DNA of 64,000 nt from Boothiomyces macroporosus (lineage: Eukaryota > Chytridiomycota > Chytridiomycetes > Rhizophydiales > Terramycetaceae): positions 1 to 64,000 of the forward strand of contig JADGKB010000038.1 in NCBI GenBank assembly GCA_027604185.1. The letters run 5' to 3'. Every line of letters begins with the position of its first letter. Position 1 is the first letter of the stretch. Of this stretch, positions 22,306-34,256 are shown piece after piece. The notes beneath the pieces were generated by a model that saw only the letters and a list, made by a program, of their open reading frames with translations, was not told where the DNA came from and ran no database searches. The position numbers and the translations under genes are program-made.

Positions 22306-23967
22306 TTAAGGAGCAAGACGTTTAGGGTCTCTTGGGAACAAGGTGGATTTTCTAATGTTGCCAAGGTTAAGGTAGAACATGAGAACTCTTTCCAAACCTA
22401 CACCACCTCCGGCGTGAGGGGATGCGCCATATTTAAATGCATCAATATATGGTTTGATGGTTCCGACATCAATGCCAAATTCAGTGGCTCTTTGGGTCAA
22501 ATATTCAGCATCGTGAATACGCTGAGCGCCAGAAAGGATTTCTTCACCTCTCATAAAGAAATCGTAAGAGTTACTATATCCCTAAAATTAAATTCAGGTT
22601 ACTGGCTTATTAGGGTCAGGCATGGTGTAGAATGGTCTTACAGAGAGAGGGAATTTGTCAAGGATAAAGAAATCAGTGTTATACTTTTCTTTTACCAATT
22701 CACCCAATTTCTTTTCGGTAGCTGTGTTGAAATCTTCGTGGTCGTCAACAGTTAATCCAGCATCGCGCAATAATTGAATAGCTTCAGGGAATTCCAAAAT
22801 TAAAGTCTTTGGCAAATATTTGAATTCCGGGAACGGATACTGTCTGTTGACAATTTCTAGTTCATTTGCGCAATCCTTTTTGATTCCGTCGAAAATTGCA
22901 ACAAACATTTCACCCAACATGTATAATACTTCATGGTAGTGTTCATTAAAGGCCATCTCTAAATCCAAACCAGTAAATTCAGTCATATGACGATGGGTGA
23001 GAGAGTTTTCAGCTCTAAAGACTGGTGCAATTTCATACACACGGTCGAAATCAGCACAAATCATCATCTGCTTGTGTAGTTGGGGAGATTGAGCCAAAAA
23101 TGCCTTTTCCTTGAAATAAGGAACTTCGAAAACGTTAGCTCCACCTTCACTGGCACCACCGTTAATCTTTGGAGTATGAATTTCAGTAAATCCTCTAGCA
23201 TCGAGGAAATTTCTGAAATGCTTGGTGATTGTAGCTTGGATTCTGAAAATAGCTTGGTTGGTAATAGTTCTAAGATCGATAACTCTGTTGTTGAGACGAG
23301 TATCCAAGTGAATAGGGCTGAAGCCAGATTCTTCAGTAATTTGGGCAATTGGACGAGATGCGTCTTCCATAGTGAATGGTAGACGATCAGCACTGCTAAT
23401 TACATAGATCTTTGTAATTTTCAATTCATAGTTTTGGACAGTGCAAGATTTAATCAATTCAGGGGATTTGGTGACTACAGCTTCTACCTTGACTAAAGAT
23501 TCAGCGGAAATACCAGTGGCAAATTTAAGCATTTGCTTGCTGACTGTAGCTTCATCTACAACCAAAATAGATTGGACAGTTTCAGTACGTTGGCGAAGAG
23601 TAATAAACAGCATTTTTGCACCAGTTGGACGAGAAACTTGAACTCTGGCGTTCAAAGTAATTGCTTTGTCAACGTGCTCTTCTCCAATGTCTTTGATAGC
23701 AACAAATACAGTGCCAGTCTTTGCATGCGATTGATTCATTGGTAATTTTCCATAGAAATCGGCAGAGTAATCCTAATTGTTAGAGTAAAGTACTGGGGAT
23801 GCGGCTTCTCTTGCCAAGCGTTCTTGTTCCAATCTTTCGGCCACTTGACGCTTGCGTTCTTCCTTTTCTCTTTCCTTTTGCAATTTCTTTAATGCATTCT
23901 TGGTGAGTGGTTTCCCTTCAGCATCGAGCACTAATTCTGATAATTTTTCAGTGGTTTGTTCAGTCAT
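22306..23967 (-). CDS. DPS1: Aspartyl-tRNA synthetase
   Basis: 539 aa from the Met at 23967, three exons (21- and 21-nt introns). A lysine/glutamate-rich N-terminal helix binds RNA in fungal AspRS. The OB-fold anticodon-binding domain and class II core follow: motif 2 [15 protein letters not shown] and motif 3 [17 protein letters not shown]. The open frame extends upstream; an in-frame ATG at 24081 would add MLALGRLNILRYNPARM and a basic, Ser-rich leader, resembling a mitochondrial targeting signal. The cytosolic start at 23967 is preferred, with the longer form as a possible dual-targeted isoform. Confidence 0.93.
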
Positions 23968-24081
23968 TTCGTTGGATGTGGAAGAGTAAAAAAATTTTCT
24001 GCAATTTAAGGGCAGCTGCGTCAAAAGAGTCATGCGAGCTGGGTTATATCGAAGAATATTCAGCCTTCCTAATGCAAGCAT

Positions 24082-24381
24082 TTCTGTTGTATAGATCGAA
24101 ATTAATAAATATAAAGGTTGGATGTGACTGCAAGAGAAAAGATTTTTTAACCTTTTTTGAGACAGAATGACTAACCGTCTCGTTAGCGAGAGGTTTGAGT
24201 TGCGTCCTATCCATCGCCATTCTAATGCAGCGATTCGTTGAATATCGTGCACCCAGAGCCTACAATATGCGAGAGTCACGGATCATCGCAGGGGAAGAGC
24301 ACAGCTGCATTGGACAGCGATTTAATAATAAAAAGCTTCCGATATTTCAGTTTTGCTTTGGGCATTTTTGTTTGTAGAAAA
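24082..24381. other. Shared upstream region of AspRS and RAPTOR
   Basis: About 300 nt between the putative long start of AspRS (minus) and the RAPTOR ATG at 24382 (plus). Open frames run through it on both strands (for example an upstream in-frame Met for RAPTOR at 24238), but their residues do not resemble either family. I regard it as 5' UTR and promoter sequence. Confidence 0.5.
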
Positions 24382-27300
24382 ATGGACGAGGAAGAATCAT
24401 CACAGGACGACTTTCAATATTCCTACTATTCGGATAGACGGCATGTGAGAACTAAACCTGCACCAGCACAACCTCAGAATACAGAATGGAGAATTAAAGA
24501 GAAATTAAAGACAGTTTCTGTGTCGCTAGTGTTATGTCTAAACATTGGAGTGGATCCTCCCGATATTGTGAAAACCAAACCATGCGCAAAAATGGAATGC
24601 TGGATTGATCCATTCTTGCTTCCAGGGCAAAAGGCTTTGGAAGCGATAGGAAGGAATCTTCAATCGCAATATGAAGCATGGCAACCGCGAGCTAGATACC
24701 GGCTATCCTTGGATCCCAGCATCGAAGAAACTAAAAAACTTTGTTGTTCATTAAGGAGAAATGCCAAGGATGATCGAATTCTCTTTCACTACAATGGCCA
24801 CGGTAATTTGGGGGTAACTTAGGTGTTCCGAGACCAACTGTTGGAGGGGAAATATGGGTGTTCAACAAAAACTACACGCAATATATACCAGTAACAATCT
24901 ATGATATCCAGACATGGTTAGGATCTCCCTGCATTTACGTTTATGACTGCAGCAATGCAGGACATATTTTGAACGCATTCAATCGGTTTGCAGCCCAAAG
25001 GGATGCAGAAATGGCAAACCACCTCAATAGTACAAATTTAGATGGAATGGCCGCACCCTATACTCCTCTTTCACAATGTATTCAACTTGCGGCTTGTCAA
25101 GCTTATCAAACACTCCCAATGTCCCCAGATTTGCCAGCAGATTTATTCACTTCCTGCTTGACTACTCCAATTGAAATTGCATTAAGATGGTTTGTCCTTT
25201 CCAATCCACTTATCAAAAATGTTACCTTGGATATGACCAACAAAATACCTGGAAGAGTTACTGACCGTCGCACACCATTAGGGGAGCTAAATTGGATATT
25301 TACATCAATTACAGATACTATTGCATGGAGTGTGCTACCCACAGACTTATTTATCAAATTATTTAGAAATGACTTGATGGTAGCTGCTTTATTCAGAAAC
25401 TTTTTATTAGCAAATAGAATCATGCGACACTATAATTGTATTCCAATGTCATCACCAGTGCTACCTGATACCCACCAGCATCCAATGTGGGAGGCGTGGG
25501 ATTTAGCTGCTGATCACTATCTCGCACAGCTTCCTCATTTGCTGTCAAACAACTCTCAGGTAGAATACAAACTCAGTACATTCTTTTCAGATCAATTGTC
25601 CGCCTTTGAAGTGTGGATAAAACGAGGAAGTATATCAAAAGAGCCACCTCTTCAACTACCAATTGTTCTACAAGTACTGCTCAGTCAAGTTCACAGGCTA
25701 AGGGCACTTTTGCTTCTAAGCAAATTTCTAGATTTTGGGAAGTGGGCGGTGGACTTGGCTCTTTCTGTGGGAATTTTCCCGTATGTTCTCAAACTGCTGC
25801 AATCTCCAGCTTTGGAATTAAGACCCGTGTTGGTGTTTATTTGGGCTAAATTATTGGCTGTGGACTCTTCTTGCAAAACAGATCTTTTGAAAGACAGTGG
25901 ATATACATACTTCATTGGAATATTGACTAATACTAACCCTAATGCTTTCCTTGTGCCAAATATTTCTGAACATCGTGCAATGTGTGTGTTTATCTTGTCA
26001 GTCTTTTGTGAAGATTATCCGCTTGGAAAGCAGGCATGCTTGAGCAATGATTTATTGCCCGCATTACTGCCATATTTGTCTGACCAGGATTCGCTATTGC
26101 GCCAATGGACATGTGTCTGCTTGTGCAACTTTTGGACATCTTTTCCAGACGCAAAGTGGGCAGCCTATAATGCGAACGCTCATGAACAATTGTCTGCCAT
26201 ACTTTTGGATTCTGTGCCGGAAGTGCGTGCTGGTGCAGTTGCTGCACTTGGCGCACTATTTGGCGACTTGGATAGAATCGAACAAGTGCTTAATTTGGAA
26301 CAAACTATTGTGGTTTCGATATTAAAAACCACTACTGATTGCTCTCCTTTAGTAAGAAAAGAGTTGGCATGCGCGCTCTCTCGTTTGGTGGAAGAAGATG
26401 AAGTCAAGTTCATTCAAACTGCTTATGAATTATTCGACGACGAACGAAAAGCCGCAGGGTTTGAAGTCGGTAGGTCATCCGCAAACAGAAGATCCGTTGA
26501 ATCTTCCAGAATTAGTGGAGTTCAACAATCGATGCATCTTATAGTTTGGAAAGCAATATTGACACTGTCTGTAGATCCATTCCCAGAGGTAGCAATCATC
26601 GCAATGAATATAGTAGACAAAATCAACAGTTTGCTCGTAAAGTCATCTATGGTCGATCCTTCGATGAATAATTGGATTCAATCGCAAAAAGCATTCGTTA
26701 AACCAGTTACAATCGCCCCTAAATTGAAGAACATTGCAAGAAAGATTCAACCTACTCCAACTTCGGTGGCATCGGGCATTTTCGGTATGTCCATAGAATC
26801 TGAAGCATCTCCTTCTCTAAAGCGCTCCTCATCGTTTGTGTTCAATTTGAAAGCGCTAGGAAGCTACATTGGTATACCGTCATCTGGATCTGTAGCACAT
26901 AGTGAAACCCCCGGTCGACCAGCCCCAGCTCTATCTCGAATGCGACCTCAAAGCATGTACCTTCCAAAATTGAGCTCTGAAAGCAAGCCAAAAATGAAGT
27001 CTAGTCCGAGCGAGTCTAATATCAAATTTACCACCCCACAAACGCAAATCGCTGTAAAATCGACATTTTTCGAATGGAGTTGTGAATATTTTATGGAGCC
27101 ACAAATGAAGGTAATTGTTTTTTCACAATAGTTGACTGATATCGAAGACCCTGGCAGTGAAAAATATAGCGAAAGGCAATGGCGATCCATTAGAAATGAA
27201 AAATTAAATCAAGAAGCAGCTTCTCTGTACCAACTGGTGGATTCAAACAGATTTGAAAAATTTGTAGCGCACATACCTTACGAAAATGAGAATTTCACTG

Positions 27301-28346
27301 ATGACAGAGTCTTGCTGTTCCATCCTTATGACCCTTACTTGCTTTCATCTGACCATAATAGCATTTAGTAATCTTTTGTTAATTTAGTGTAATTGATTGG
27401 GAAACGCGACTTCCTTTACATGTAATTAGTAATCAAAACCCTCCAAAAAGTCGAATTGCCTCTCTGAAATTTATTAATGAAGAAGATTCTTCAATTCTTC
27501 TAGTCGGGTCAGGTTAACCAATTTTTAATTGTAGATGAAGGTGTCGTAAGACTTTATAGAGATTACCAAGATCCAGATAATGTCCAATTAATATCTGCGT
27601 GGAGAGTCTTGACCGATATCACCCCTGGACAAACCAATTCTTTAATATGCGATTGGAATCAAGCACAGGGCAATCTGTATACGGCAGGGAAGTCGTCTAT
27701 CATTAAAGTTTGGGATGCTGAAGAGGAGCTCTGCGTTCAGGTGAGTACAATTTAATTTTCAGGATATTTCAACGAATTCTGCCAGTGCTGTTGTAACGAG
27801 CTTGGATAGCTGTCCAGCTGGTAATACACTGTTGTCAGGGTTTAGTGATGGACTAGTAAAGCTGTTTGATAGACGATCATCTCCAGACTCGTAAGAATGA
27901 GTTAACCTAGTTGCATAAACAGTTTGATCGCAGGCTCGGGAGATGCAAGTGTACAATTTTTAAATGAAAGCTCCACCGATTTCATCACTTGCACCTATAG
28001 TGGAGATATTCTGTTGTGGGATATTCGTCAATCAGATCCGGTAGTTAAAATTCAGACAGCTGTCCCTTCAACGATCACCAGCTTCGAAGCCCATCGACAG
28101 GCATCCATTTTTACTTGGTAATCACTAATTAACACTAGCATATCTCCTCAACAAGACATAACCGTCATGAATCTCAAAGGCGCTACATTGGGCAACATCA
28201 AACCCGCCCAATCATTCCTGCATCGCCAAGCTCCTACCATCAATGGATTATCGTTGCACCCTAGACGCCTAAAACTAGCATATTCAACCTCGGCTGGAGT
28301 ATACATTCATGAATCAGAAGCAAAATCAAATATTACTGAGTTTTAG
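24382..28346 (+). CDS. RPTOR: RAPTOR/KOG1, TORC1 subunit
   Basis: 1272 aa in eight exons (introns 20, 21, 20, 22, 22, 20 and 21 nt). The N-terminal caspase-like RNC domain is highly conserved ([34 protein letters not shown]). Armadillo-like repeats follow to about residue 700, then a Ser-rich linker and a C-terminal seven-bladed WD40 propeller spread over the short exons ([28 protein letters not shown]). It presents substrates to TOR kinase on the lysosome or vacuole. The start at MDEEESS fits the family better than the upstream Met. Confidence 0.95.
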
Positions 28347-28369
28347 CAATATAATTATTATGAAAACAT

Positions 28370-28624
28370 TTATTCATTTTGAAATCGTACCTGACTAGAA
28401 GCCTTTTCCTTGCCAATTGCGCGAAGCATTGCTACTATCGCTGGTGCAGGTACCTCATCTCTAATTAAATCCAGCAATAAGCACAAAACGTGTTCTTCTA
28501 TTATAATCCCGCTTGCCTCAACCAACATATTAAGCCATCTTTCTGCTCATTAATTTTGAATTGTACCTTGAGGTTTCCTTAGAGCAGATAATTCCTGTTG
28601 GGTATATCCTTTTTCCCTATTCAT
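28370..28624 (-). CDS. MZT2: MZT2-like mitotic-spindle organizing protein
   Basis: 77-aa protein encoded by two short exons across a 21-nt intron, easily missed because each exon is small. After MNREKGYTQQELSAL the run LVEASGIIIEEHVLCLLLDLI and DEVPAPAIVAMLRAI matches the MOZART2 helical core (L..AGG.I...VFKILVDLL..NVAP.AV..ML). MZT2 binds gamma-tubulin ring complex components. MZT1 is an alternative, but the spacing favours MZT2. Stop TAA is embedded in GAATAAATG. Confidence 0.65.
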
Positions 28625-28669
28625 ACTTTTGGGAAATAAAACAATGAGGAAAATAAACACTAATTCGAT

Positions 28670-29911
28670 TTATTTAGAAGCTTCATAAATCAAGCTTTTC
28701 ATTTGATCAAATAGGTAATTATCGGCTATTAGAGATTTGATTTCGTGAATTGTTTCATTAGGACTAATCTCGCCAGCGTTGAAACTACCAATAACGGACG
28801 CAAAATCATCAAATTGGCCAGGAGTGAGCGCGCTCTGGATTTTCTTGTACAGTACTGCCGTATCTAATGTGGCATCTCTAGTTTGAAGTGCTTTTGGCGA
28901 AATATCAAATGATCTCGTGGGAACGTCGTGATCAATGTTGTTCATGGTATTATTTCGTTCCAATACTCTGGTAATCTTTTCATTAATTTCCCATTTGTAT
29001 TTGTTTGCTTCCAGAAAATCTGATGGCAAGATATCTCCCTTTTCATTTCCGTCTTCATTGGGGTTGTCCTAAGCTTAATAAGATTTTTACAAATGTTTCA
29101 GCAAAATACGATTGCTCAGCATTTGGATGTGTATCTACCATGTAAGATCCATTACTTGTTAGCCCCAAACCCAAATAAACAGACTTTTCAACATCTTGAA
29201 ACTCCTTTTGCTGCTCATCGTAGGTTTTATCGTTGTTTGAAAGAGTAGCTTGAGATGCTGTCTGAGCAGCTCTCAAAGTATCATGGGATAGGTCTCGATC
29301 AGTTCTTTGTGAGAGTCTGAGAGCTTCTGCTTCAAATTGCTTAACGAGAGAATTCTTTGAAGGCGGTAAATTCTGCATTTTAACGATATCTTCTGAAACC
29401 AATTCACTACTAATCTGTGAAGCAAAATCTTTGGATGTCTCTTCTGATTCTTTGTAATTATTCATGTGCGGTTTAGTATTTGGCTCAATATATTCACTGT
29501 GATCCAGATCAGAATGTTGATCAGACGGTAGATCAATACTTTGGAGAGTCATGTTAACTGGGTTGTTTTGGATCATACTAACTATGGACTATTGTCAGTA
29601 TCAAGCACCTTTCGAAATGCCTCCAGCTGAGATGCGCTCTTCTTTAGCGTAGCGAATCGCACGGATAAATTATTATAGGAACTACTAATATTTTGATTAT
29701 CTTGCTTTAGCGTGAGGATTGTTCTTTCCATTTCTGCTAGTTTTGTAAGCAACTTTTGGTTCTGGCTTTCCAAATTCTGTTTCTGCTTTGTAATATTTTC
29801 TATAACCACTTGTTGTTTCTTTATATCCCGTTTGAAAATCTCCTGTTGTTGCTTAAATGTGCTGGAAATGAGATCGACCCCAGCTTGAAATTTGTCATTC
29901 CACTCTTGCAT
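28670..29911 (-). CDS. Coiled-coil protein, At4g15545-like layout
   Basis: 399 aa in three exons (introns 20 and 22 nt). Residues 15-95 form a strong coiled coil (KQQQEIFKRDIKKQQVVIEN and on). A polar middle follows, then a helical C-terminal module (LYKKIQSALTPGQFDDFASV and LIADNYLFDQMKSLIYEA) that resembles the C terminus of the uncharacterised At4g15545 family of plants and fungi. Its start codon is just 15 bp from that of the divergent MOSC gene. Confidence 0.55.
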
Positions 29912-29926
29912 TAGTTTTCAAAAAAA

Positions 29927-30872
29927 ATGAAGGTGCACTCCCTCTACATTTATCCAGTAAAATCATGCTCATCGGTCCCAGTAAATTCCTGTGAATTAGG
30001 GGAATTCGGTTTTAAATATGATCGATTCTGGGTTATCGCAGAATTCAGAAATGACAAGTGGGCGATGATAACCCAAAGGGAAATATCGCAAATGGTGCTC
30101 ATTGTCCCAAAGGTAATAGTTGAAGGCGATTCAACAACCTTGGTTCTAAATGCTCCAGGGATGTCAGAATTGGTCGTACCTTTAGCGTACAATCACGATT
30201 CGGTAGACATTATTGTATGGAAAGATATCGTAACTGGAACTTCTCAGGGTGCCGAAGCAGCTGCATGGTTTTCCCAATACATTGGAAAGCCAGTCCAGTT
30301 GTTTGCGAAAGATAAAAGAAGAATCCGAACATTGAACCAGAAACACACACCTAGCATAGAGTTGTTTGCACACCAACCACAAGTAACAAGCTGTTTACCA
30401 GTAGACTGCGTTTGCCGATGGTTTCCCATTCCTTATATTATCCACTGCCAGTGTGGAAAAGTTTGCTGAAGGTTTGCCTGAACACCCTTTCCAAATTACT
30501 CCTAAATCATTTAGACCAAACATTGTAATTGAAGTACCAGAGCCGTTTGACGAAGAAACGTTTATCAAAGTTAAAGTTGGAAATGTGCCATTTGTTATCG
30601 CTGCTCGTAGTGCGCGATGCATAATGACAAACAATAACCCAGAAACTGGGATCCCAGATCCTAACGTATTCAAACATGCTATGCGAACAAGAAGAATTGA
30701 CCCGGGAAAGAAATATGATGCGTGTATGGGAATGAATGCAATTGCCCTCGTTGACACCGGTAAAATCGCTGTTGGTGACAAGATTGAGGTAATGGAAAAG
30801 GGCACTCATAACTTGAAAGGAATCTGGCATGGAAATAGCCATCCTATTGATCCTGACACAATCAAAGTATAA
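29927..30872 (+). CDS. MOSC-domain protein (mARC-like)
   Basis: 307 aa, two exons with a 22-nt intron (30383-30404). It has the N-terminal beta-barrel MOSC_N domain (SLYIYPVKSCSSVPVNSCELGEFGFKYDR) and the MOSC domain (FADGFPFLILSTAS, RPNIVIE, CIMTNNNPETG). Animal and fungal relatives bind molybdenum cofactor and reduce N-hydroxylated compounds at the mitochondrial outer membrane. The key Cys in ARCIMTNNN is present. An in-frame-breaking CAG lies 3 nt before the used TAG acceptor. Confidence 0.85.
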
Positions 30873-30914
30873 TTTTTACTTTTTTGTTTACAAATATAAG
30901 GCTGCAAACATTGA

Positions 30915-32171
30915 ATGAATCTCCTGTACCACCTGTATATCATTTATTTTCAGATCTTTCTGAGCGAGGCGACGGGAGGTATTATACTGTCTACAATGTT
31001 GACTTACATTGAATCTACAGGGACCAAATCACCAAATTTGATGATTGCGATATCAATTTCAATATTTTCATTTGGAAGACTCTGCGCTACACTTCCATTT
31101 TGTATAATGGTCGGTACTTTGAATTCCACGCGATTTGTGCTAATCTGTGCAACACTTATCAGTATTGTTGGAAATGCGTTTTATGCATGTGCAGGATATC
31201 TGGATAAATCAATATCACTGTTTATCATTATATTATCAAGATTTATACTAGGATTTGGTTCAGGGACTCTTGGTGTCACCCGATCCTTTGTAGAGAAAGC
31301 ATCTTCTAAAGATGAAAAGGTGCAGAATATCAATTTATCGGTATTATCGCAATATGCTGGATTTACGCTCAGTCCTTTGTTTTCTGAAGCTGTTATGCAT
31401 TTTGCTACATTTGAAGTCAATCTCCACGCGTCGTTACATGGAATCATTATGATATGCTTAAATTTATTGCTGCTATTGCTACTATTTCAATTGCCAGCAG
31501 TTGACAAATTCAATAAGAAAGATGTTCTGGCAAATGAGGAAGAAACGTTTGGAATGATCACCCATCATATACATAAAGAAAAAGGAACTGTATGCAAGGA
31601 TTTTACTAATTCCGAATACTACTGCTTTATTCTAATCATACTGGTAAATTTCGTGTTTCGTGGTACAGTAGGCGTAATGGAGACTTCCATGTCAGCATCC
31701 ATGTTCAAATTAAGTGGAAATTCAACCCCAGAGACAGTAATTAAAACATGTAACAAATTATTCATAGGGATTGGCGTGCTTGGAATAACTGTGTTTTCCT
31801 TTATTCCAACCATAACTGAATTATTTTCATCACTCATTTTTGGAGTATTGAGTTTTTCAATGGGAACTGTACTAGTGTCTCCGTTCGTGGATTCTACCAG
31901 CGCAGTACTATTCGTAGTAGGATCTATTCTAATATGGTCTATCGGTAGTCCAGTCACCCAGATACTTACAATTTCTACTTATTCAAAGCTAATTGGCACC
32001 AAACCGAGTCCGTTGGCAATGGGCTGGTTAACATCTGCAGGAAGTCTAGGTAGGACTATGATGCCTTTAATTGCTGGAGCCAATCAAGCAGTTTCTTCAG
32101 CAGTAATTCTGGTTTGTTGGTCAATGATACTAGTAGGGATCATTAGTTTTAAAACGCTTCTTGTTAAATAA
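30915..32171 (+). CDS. MFS transporter, MFSD8/CLN7-like
   Basis: Intronless 418-aa membrane protein with about 12 hydrophobic helices and a central hydrophilic loop (residues 190-230). The helix-4 region ILSRFILGFGSGTLGVTRSFV matches the SPX/CLN7 branch of major facilitator proteins. Substrate unknown; relatives act at lysosomal or vacuolar membranes. Stop TAA lies in AAATAAAC. Confidence 0.7.
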   Translation: MNLLYHLYIIYFQIFLSEATGGIILSTMLTYIESTGTKSPNLMIAISISIFSFGRLCATLPFCIMVGTLNSTRFVLICATLISIVGNAFYACAGYLDKSISLFIIILSRFILGFGSGTLGVTRSFVEKASSKDEKVQNINLSVLSQYAGFTLSPLFSEAVMHFATFEVNLHASLHGIIMICLNLLLLLLLFQLPAVDKFNKKDVLANEEETFGMITHHIHKEKGTVCKDFTNSEYYCFILIILVNFVFRGTVGVMETSMSASMFKLSGNSTPETVIKTCNKLFIGIGVLGITVFSFIPTITELFSSLIFGVLSFSMGTVLVSPFVDSTSAVLFVVGSILIWSIGSPVTQILTISTYSKLIGTKPSPLAMGWLTSAGSLGRTMMPLIAGANQAVSSAVILVCWSMILVGIISFKTLLVK

Positions 32172-32183
32172 ACACTTTATACT

Positions 32184-32606
32184 TTATTCTTTACTGTACA
32201 AATGGGTAAGCCTGTCAATATCATAAAAATCCCCTTCAGAAACCGGAACCATTTTCTCCCCTTCGTTTCTAAAGAGAGAGTTGAGCTCTTTTAAACAAAG
32301 TAAACCTTCAAGCTTTGATTTAATTTCAACCACTGAATCACCAGGATTGACCGTGATCGAGTAAGTTTGGCTCTTTGTGTGCACTTTAATTTTTGGCAGT
32401 CCGTCTTTCTTTGTCAAGCTCCTACGACGACTGTTTCTTTTGATTTTCATGGCCTGCATGGAATCTGCAAGCACATTCATTGAAGGTATATTTGCCCTTG
32501 TGGAACCATAAGGTCGCACTCGCGGGGCAGTTGAACGAATCGTGGTATTGTATGAAATTCGAAAGTCGTTAATTGGAACACTACTTGCAGTCATATTTAC
32601 ATTCAT
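32184..32606 (-). CDS. Hypothetical basic protein with possible ubiquitin-like C terminus
   Basis: Intronless 140-aa ORF. The first 70 aa are disordered and Arg-rich (KIKRNSRRRSLTKKDG includes an RRxS-type site). The last 70 aa (PKIKVHTKSQTYSITVNPGD, then IKSKLEGLLCLKELNSLFRN and GDFYDIDRLTHLY) could form a ubiquitin-like or similar small beta-grasp fold. No family assigned. It is convergent with the MFS gene, 12 bp between stops. Confidence 0.5.
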   Translation of the reverse strand: MNVNMTASSVPINDFRISYNTTIRSTAPRVRPYGSTRANIPSMNVLADSMQAMKIKRNSRRRSLTKKDGLPKIKVHTKSQTYSITVNPGDSVVEIKSKLEGLLCLKELNSLFRNEGEKMVPVSEGDFYDIDRLTHLYSKE

Positions 32607-32659
32607 TGAACATTTTTTTTCACTTCCTTTAAATGGATTGGCTCAGCGTTGAATCAAAA

Positions 32660-32827
32660 TGCTTCATGTTTCAGATAAGAAAAAGCTTTTGGATACCGTT
32701 GGCTTGATTCCAAGCAATATCCCCTCGGCTTATTACCGATCAACATTGCCAGCGGGCTATTTCTCCATGGAGATTGCTTTAAAGGGCTTGTATATCTTTG
32801 CTCGCGACTTTGATGAAAAGCACTAAA
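32660..32827 (+). CDS. Possible small ORF between two minus-strand genes
   Basis: A plus-strand frame from the ATG at 32660 encodes about 55 aa (MLHVSDKKKLLDTVGLIPSN...RDFDEKH). A 77-aa frame also exists on the opposite strand (32654-32887). The plus frame has the more natural residue composition, but no homologue is recognised. The rest of 32607-32982 holds nothing I can identify. Confidence 0.2.
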
Positions 32828-32982
32828 CAAATTCTCTACAATGAAATATCTTGGAATGGGGCTCCACCGCGCATCCCTTATCAACACACAATTGTGTAGT
32901 TTGTTTTATTAAATTAAATTGCTATCTACTTTGTCGTACAAATCAAGAACTGCTCAGTAGTCGATTGGAAGCTACAAATTAA

Positions 32983-33231
32983 TTAACGCCTACCATGCCT
33001 GAACCAAGTGACAATATCTTCTTTCTGCAGACCTGTTATTTCTGAAAGCTCCCACAAACACTCGTCATCGTCGGTGGGTATACTGTCATGCAAGTTGAGA
33101 TATGATTTCAAAACATGCATTGCACCAGCAGAAATGTGCTTTCGTGTCTTCTGGCGCTTTCCAAAAGATACTTTGCCTGGCTTCCCATATAATCTGCGCT
33201 GCGCTATTATCTTTTGGGTAATTTGAGTCAT
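32983..33231 (-). CDS. Mini homeodomain-like protein
   Basis: Intronless 82-aa protein. A basic N-terminal arm (KRQKTRKHIS) is followed by three predicted helices, the last being EDIVTWFRHGRR, which aligns with homeodomain recognition helix 3 (WFxNxR). W48, F49 and R53 are kept, but the usual Asn51 is His. The protein ends right after helix 3, so it is little more than a homeodomain. A DNA-binding role is inferred only. Confidence 0.55.
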   Translation of the reverse strand: MTQITQKIIAQRRLYGKPGKVSFGKRQKTRKHISAGAMHVLKSYLNLHDSIPTDDDECLWELSEITGLQKEDIVTWFRHGRR

Positions 33232-33334
33232 TCAAGTTTTTTAAAGTTAGAAAAAAGTCAGGTCCCAGGTGATGGAGTGACTCTGTGTAACAAACGCGAT
33301 TCGGACAAAAATGGATATAGTGGACGAGACTTTA

Positions 33335-34223
33335 TTAAACAATTTTTGAGGGATCCCAGCAGTATTTGACACTCCCTACACGTTCGACTATCTTGTCTAT
33401 AGTCTCTATTTGTTGTGAATTTAGGGTGATTTTACCCGCGTCCAAATTTTCCTTTAGCCTTGCAGAGGAGCTAGCCTTTGGCATTACAATGGTATTCTTG
33501 ACCAGCGCCCAAGCAATTAACACTTGAGCGATTGAGCAGCCAAGTTCCTGGGATACTTTTCCCAACTCGGGATAAGCTTCAGGGTTCAACAAACTACCTT
33601 CTCCTAAACAAGAATACGCACCAACTACTATATTTCGGCTATGACAGAATTCCAAGAGCTTTCTGGTTTCCCCTGTCCACAATAAGGGGTGAAATTCAAA
33701 TTGGTTTAAATGAATAGGCACATCAATCCCTTCAAAATGATAAATATTGAAATTTGAGACACCAATCGCTTTTATCAATCCATTCTTGTAAGCTTCATGA
33801 AGTGCTTTCATCGTTCCAATTCGGTTTTCCTTGTTCAAGGGATTATCAGGTTTCAATCCTTGGCTACCAGGCCAGTGAACAAGCATCAAGTCAATATATC
33901 CAACTGCTGGCCCTAGTTTTTCTAGACTTGCTCGGATAGCAGATTGCGCTTTTTCGAATCCTTGGTCTTTTGGTGCAATTTTCGAAGTAACAAACAACTC
34001 CTCTCTACGTACAACTTGCTCCTCAATCAATTTTGATATCGCTCTTCCAATGTCTTGTTCATTCTTATAAACACTTGCTGTATCTATATGGCGATATCCC
34101 ATCTTTACTGCATCGTAAACTATTTTCTGAGCCGCTTCCCCCTTAAGCCTATACGTCCCGACTAGCGTAAAATATTAGCTTACGACCGATTCTTGGCACC
34201 AGAGTGTCTCCAATTTTTTGCAT
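33335..34223 (-). CDS. Aldo-keto reductase
   Basis: 288 aa, two exons (22-nt intron). The join restores PRIGLGTYRLKG. Catalytic tetrad residues are visible: Asp and Tyr in HIDTASVYKNE, Lys in VTSKIAPKD, His in LMLVHWPGS. The cofactor signature GVSNFN and C-terminal VMPKASSSARLKEN indicate NADPH use. Substrate unknown. It is divergent from NOP53, with 33 bp between ATGs. Confidence 0.9.
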
Positions 34224-34256
34224 TTGGATTTTATTTTTTTTTCTTTTGAAGGCAAA

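Noticed and set aside
24238..24381. N-terminal extension of RAPTOR from the Met at 24238
   Set aside because: The 48 added residues have no family similarity; MDEEESS at 24382 fits RAPTOR starts better.
30954..30972. A short intron at the start of the MFS gene (gtatat...ttcag)
   Set aside because: Removing it breaks the reading frame; the unspliced frame continues through all helices.
32654..32887. 77-aa minus-strand ORF
   Set aside because: It overlaps an equally open plus-strand frame, has unusual composition and no homology.
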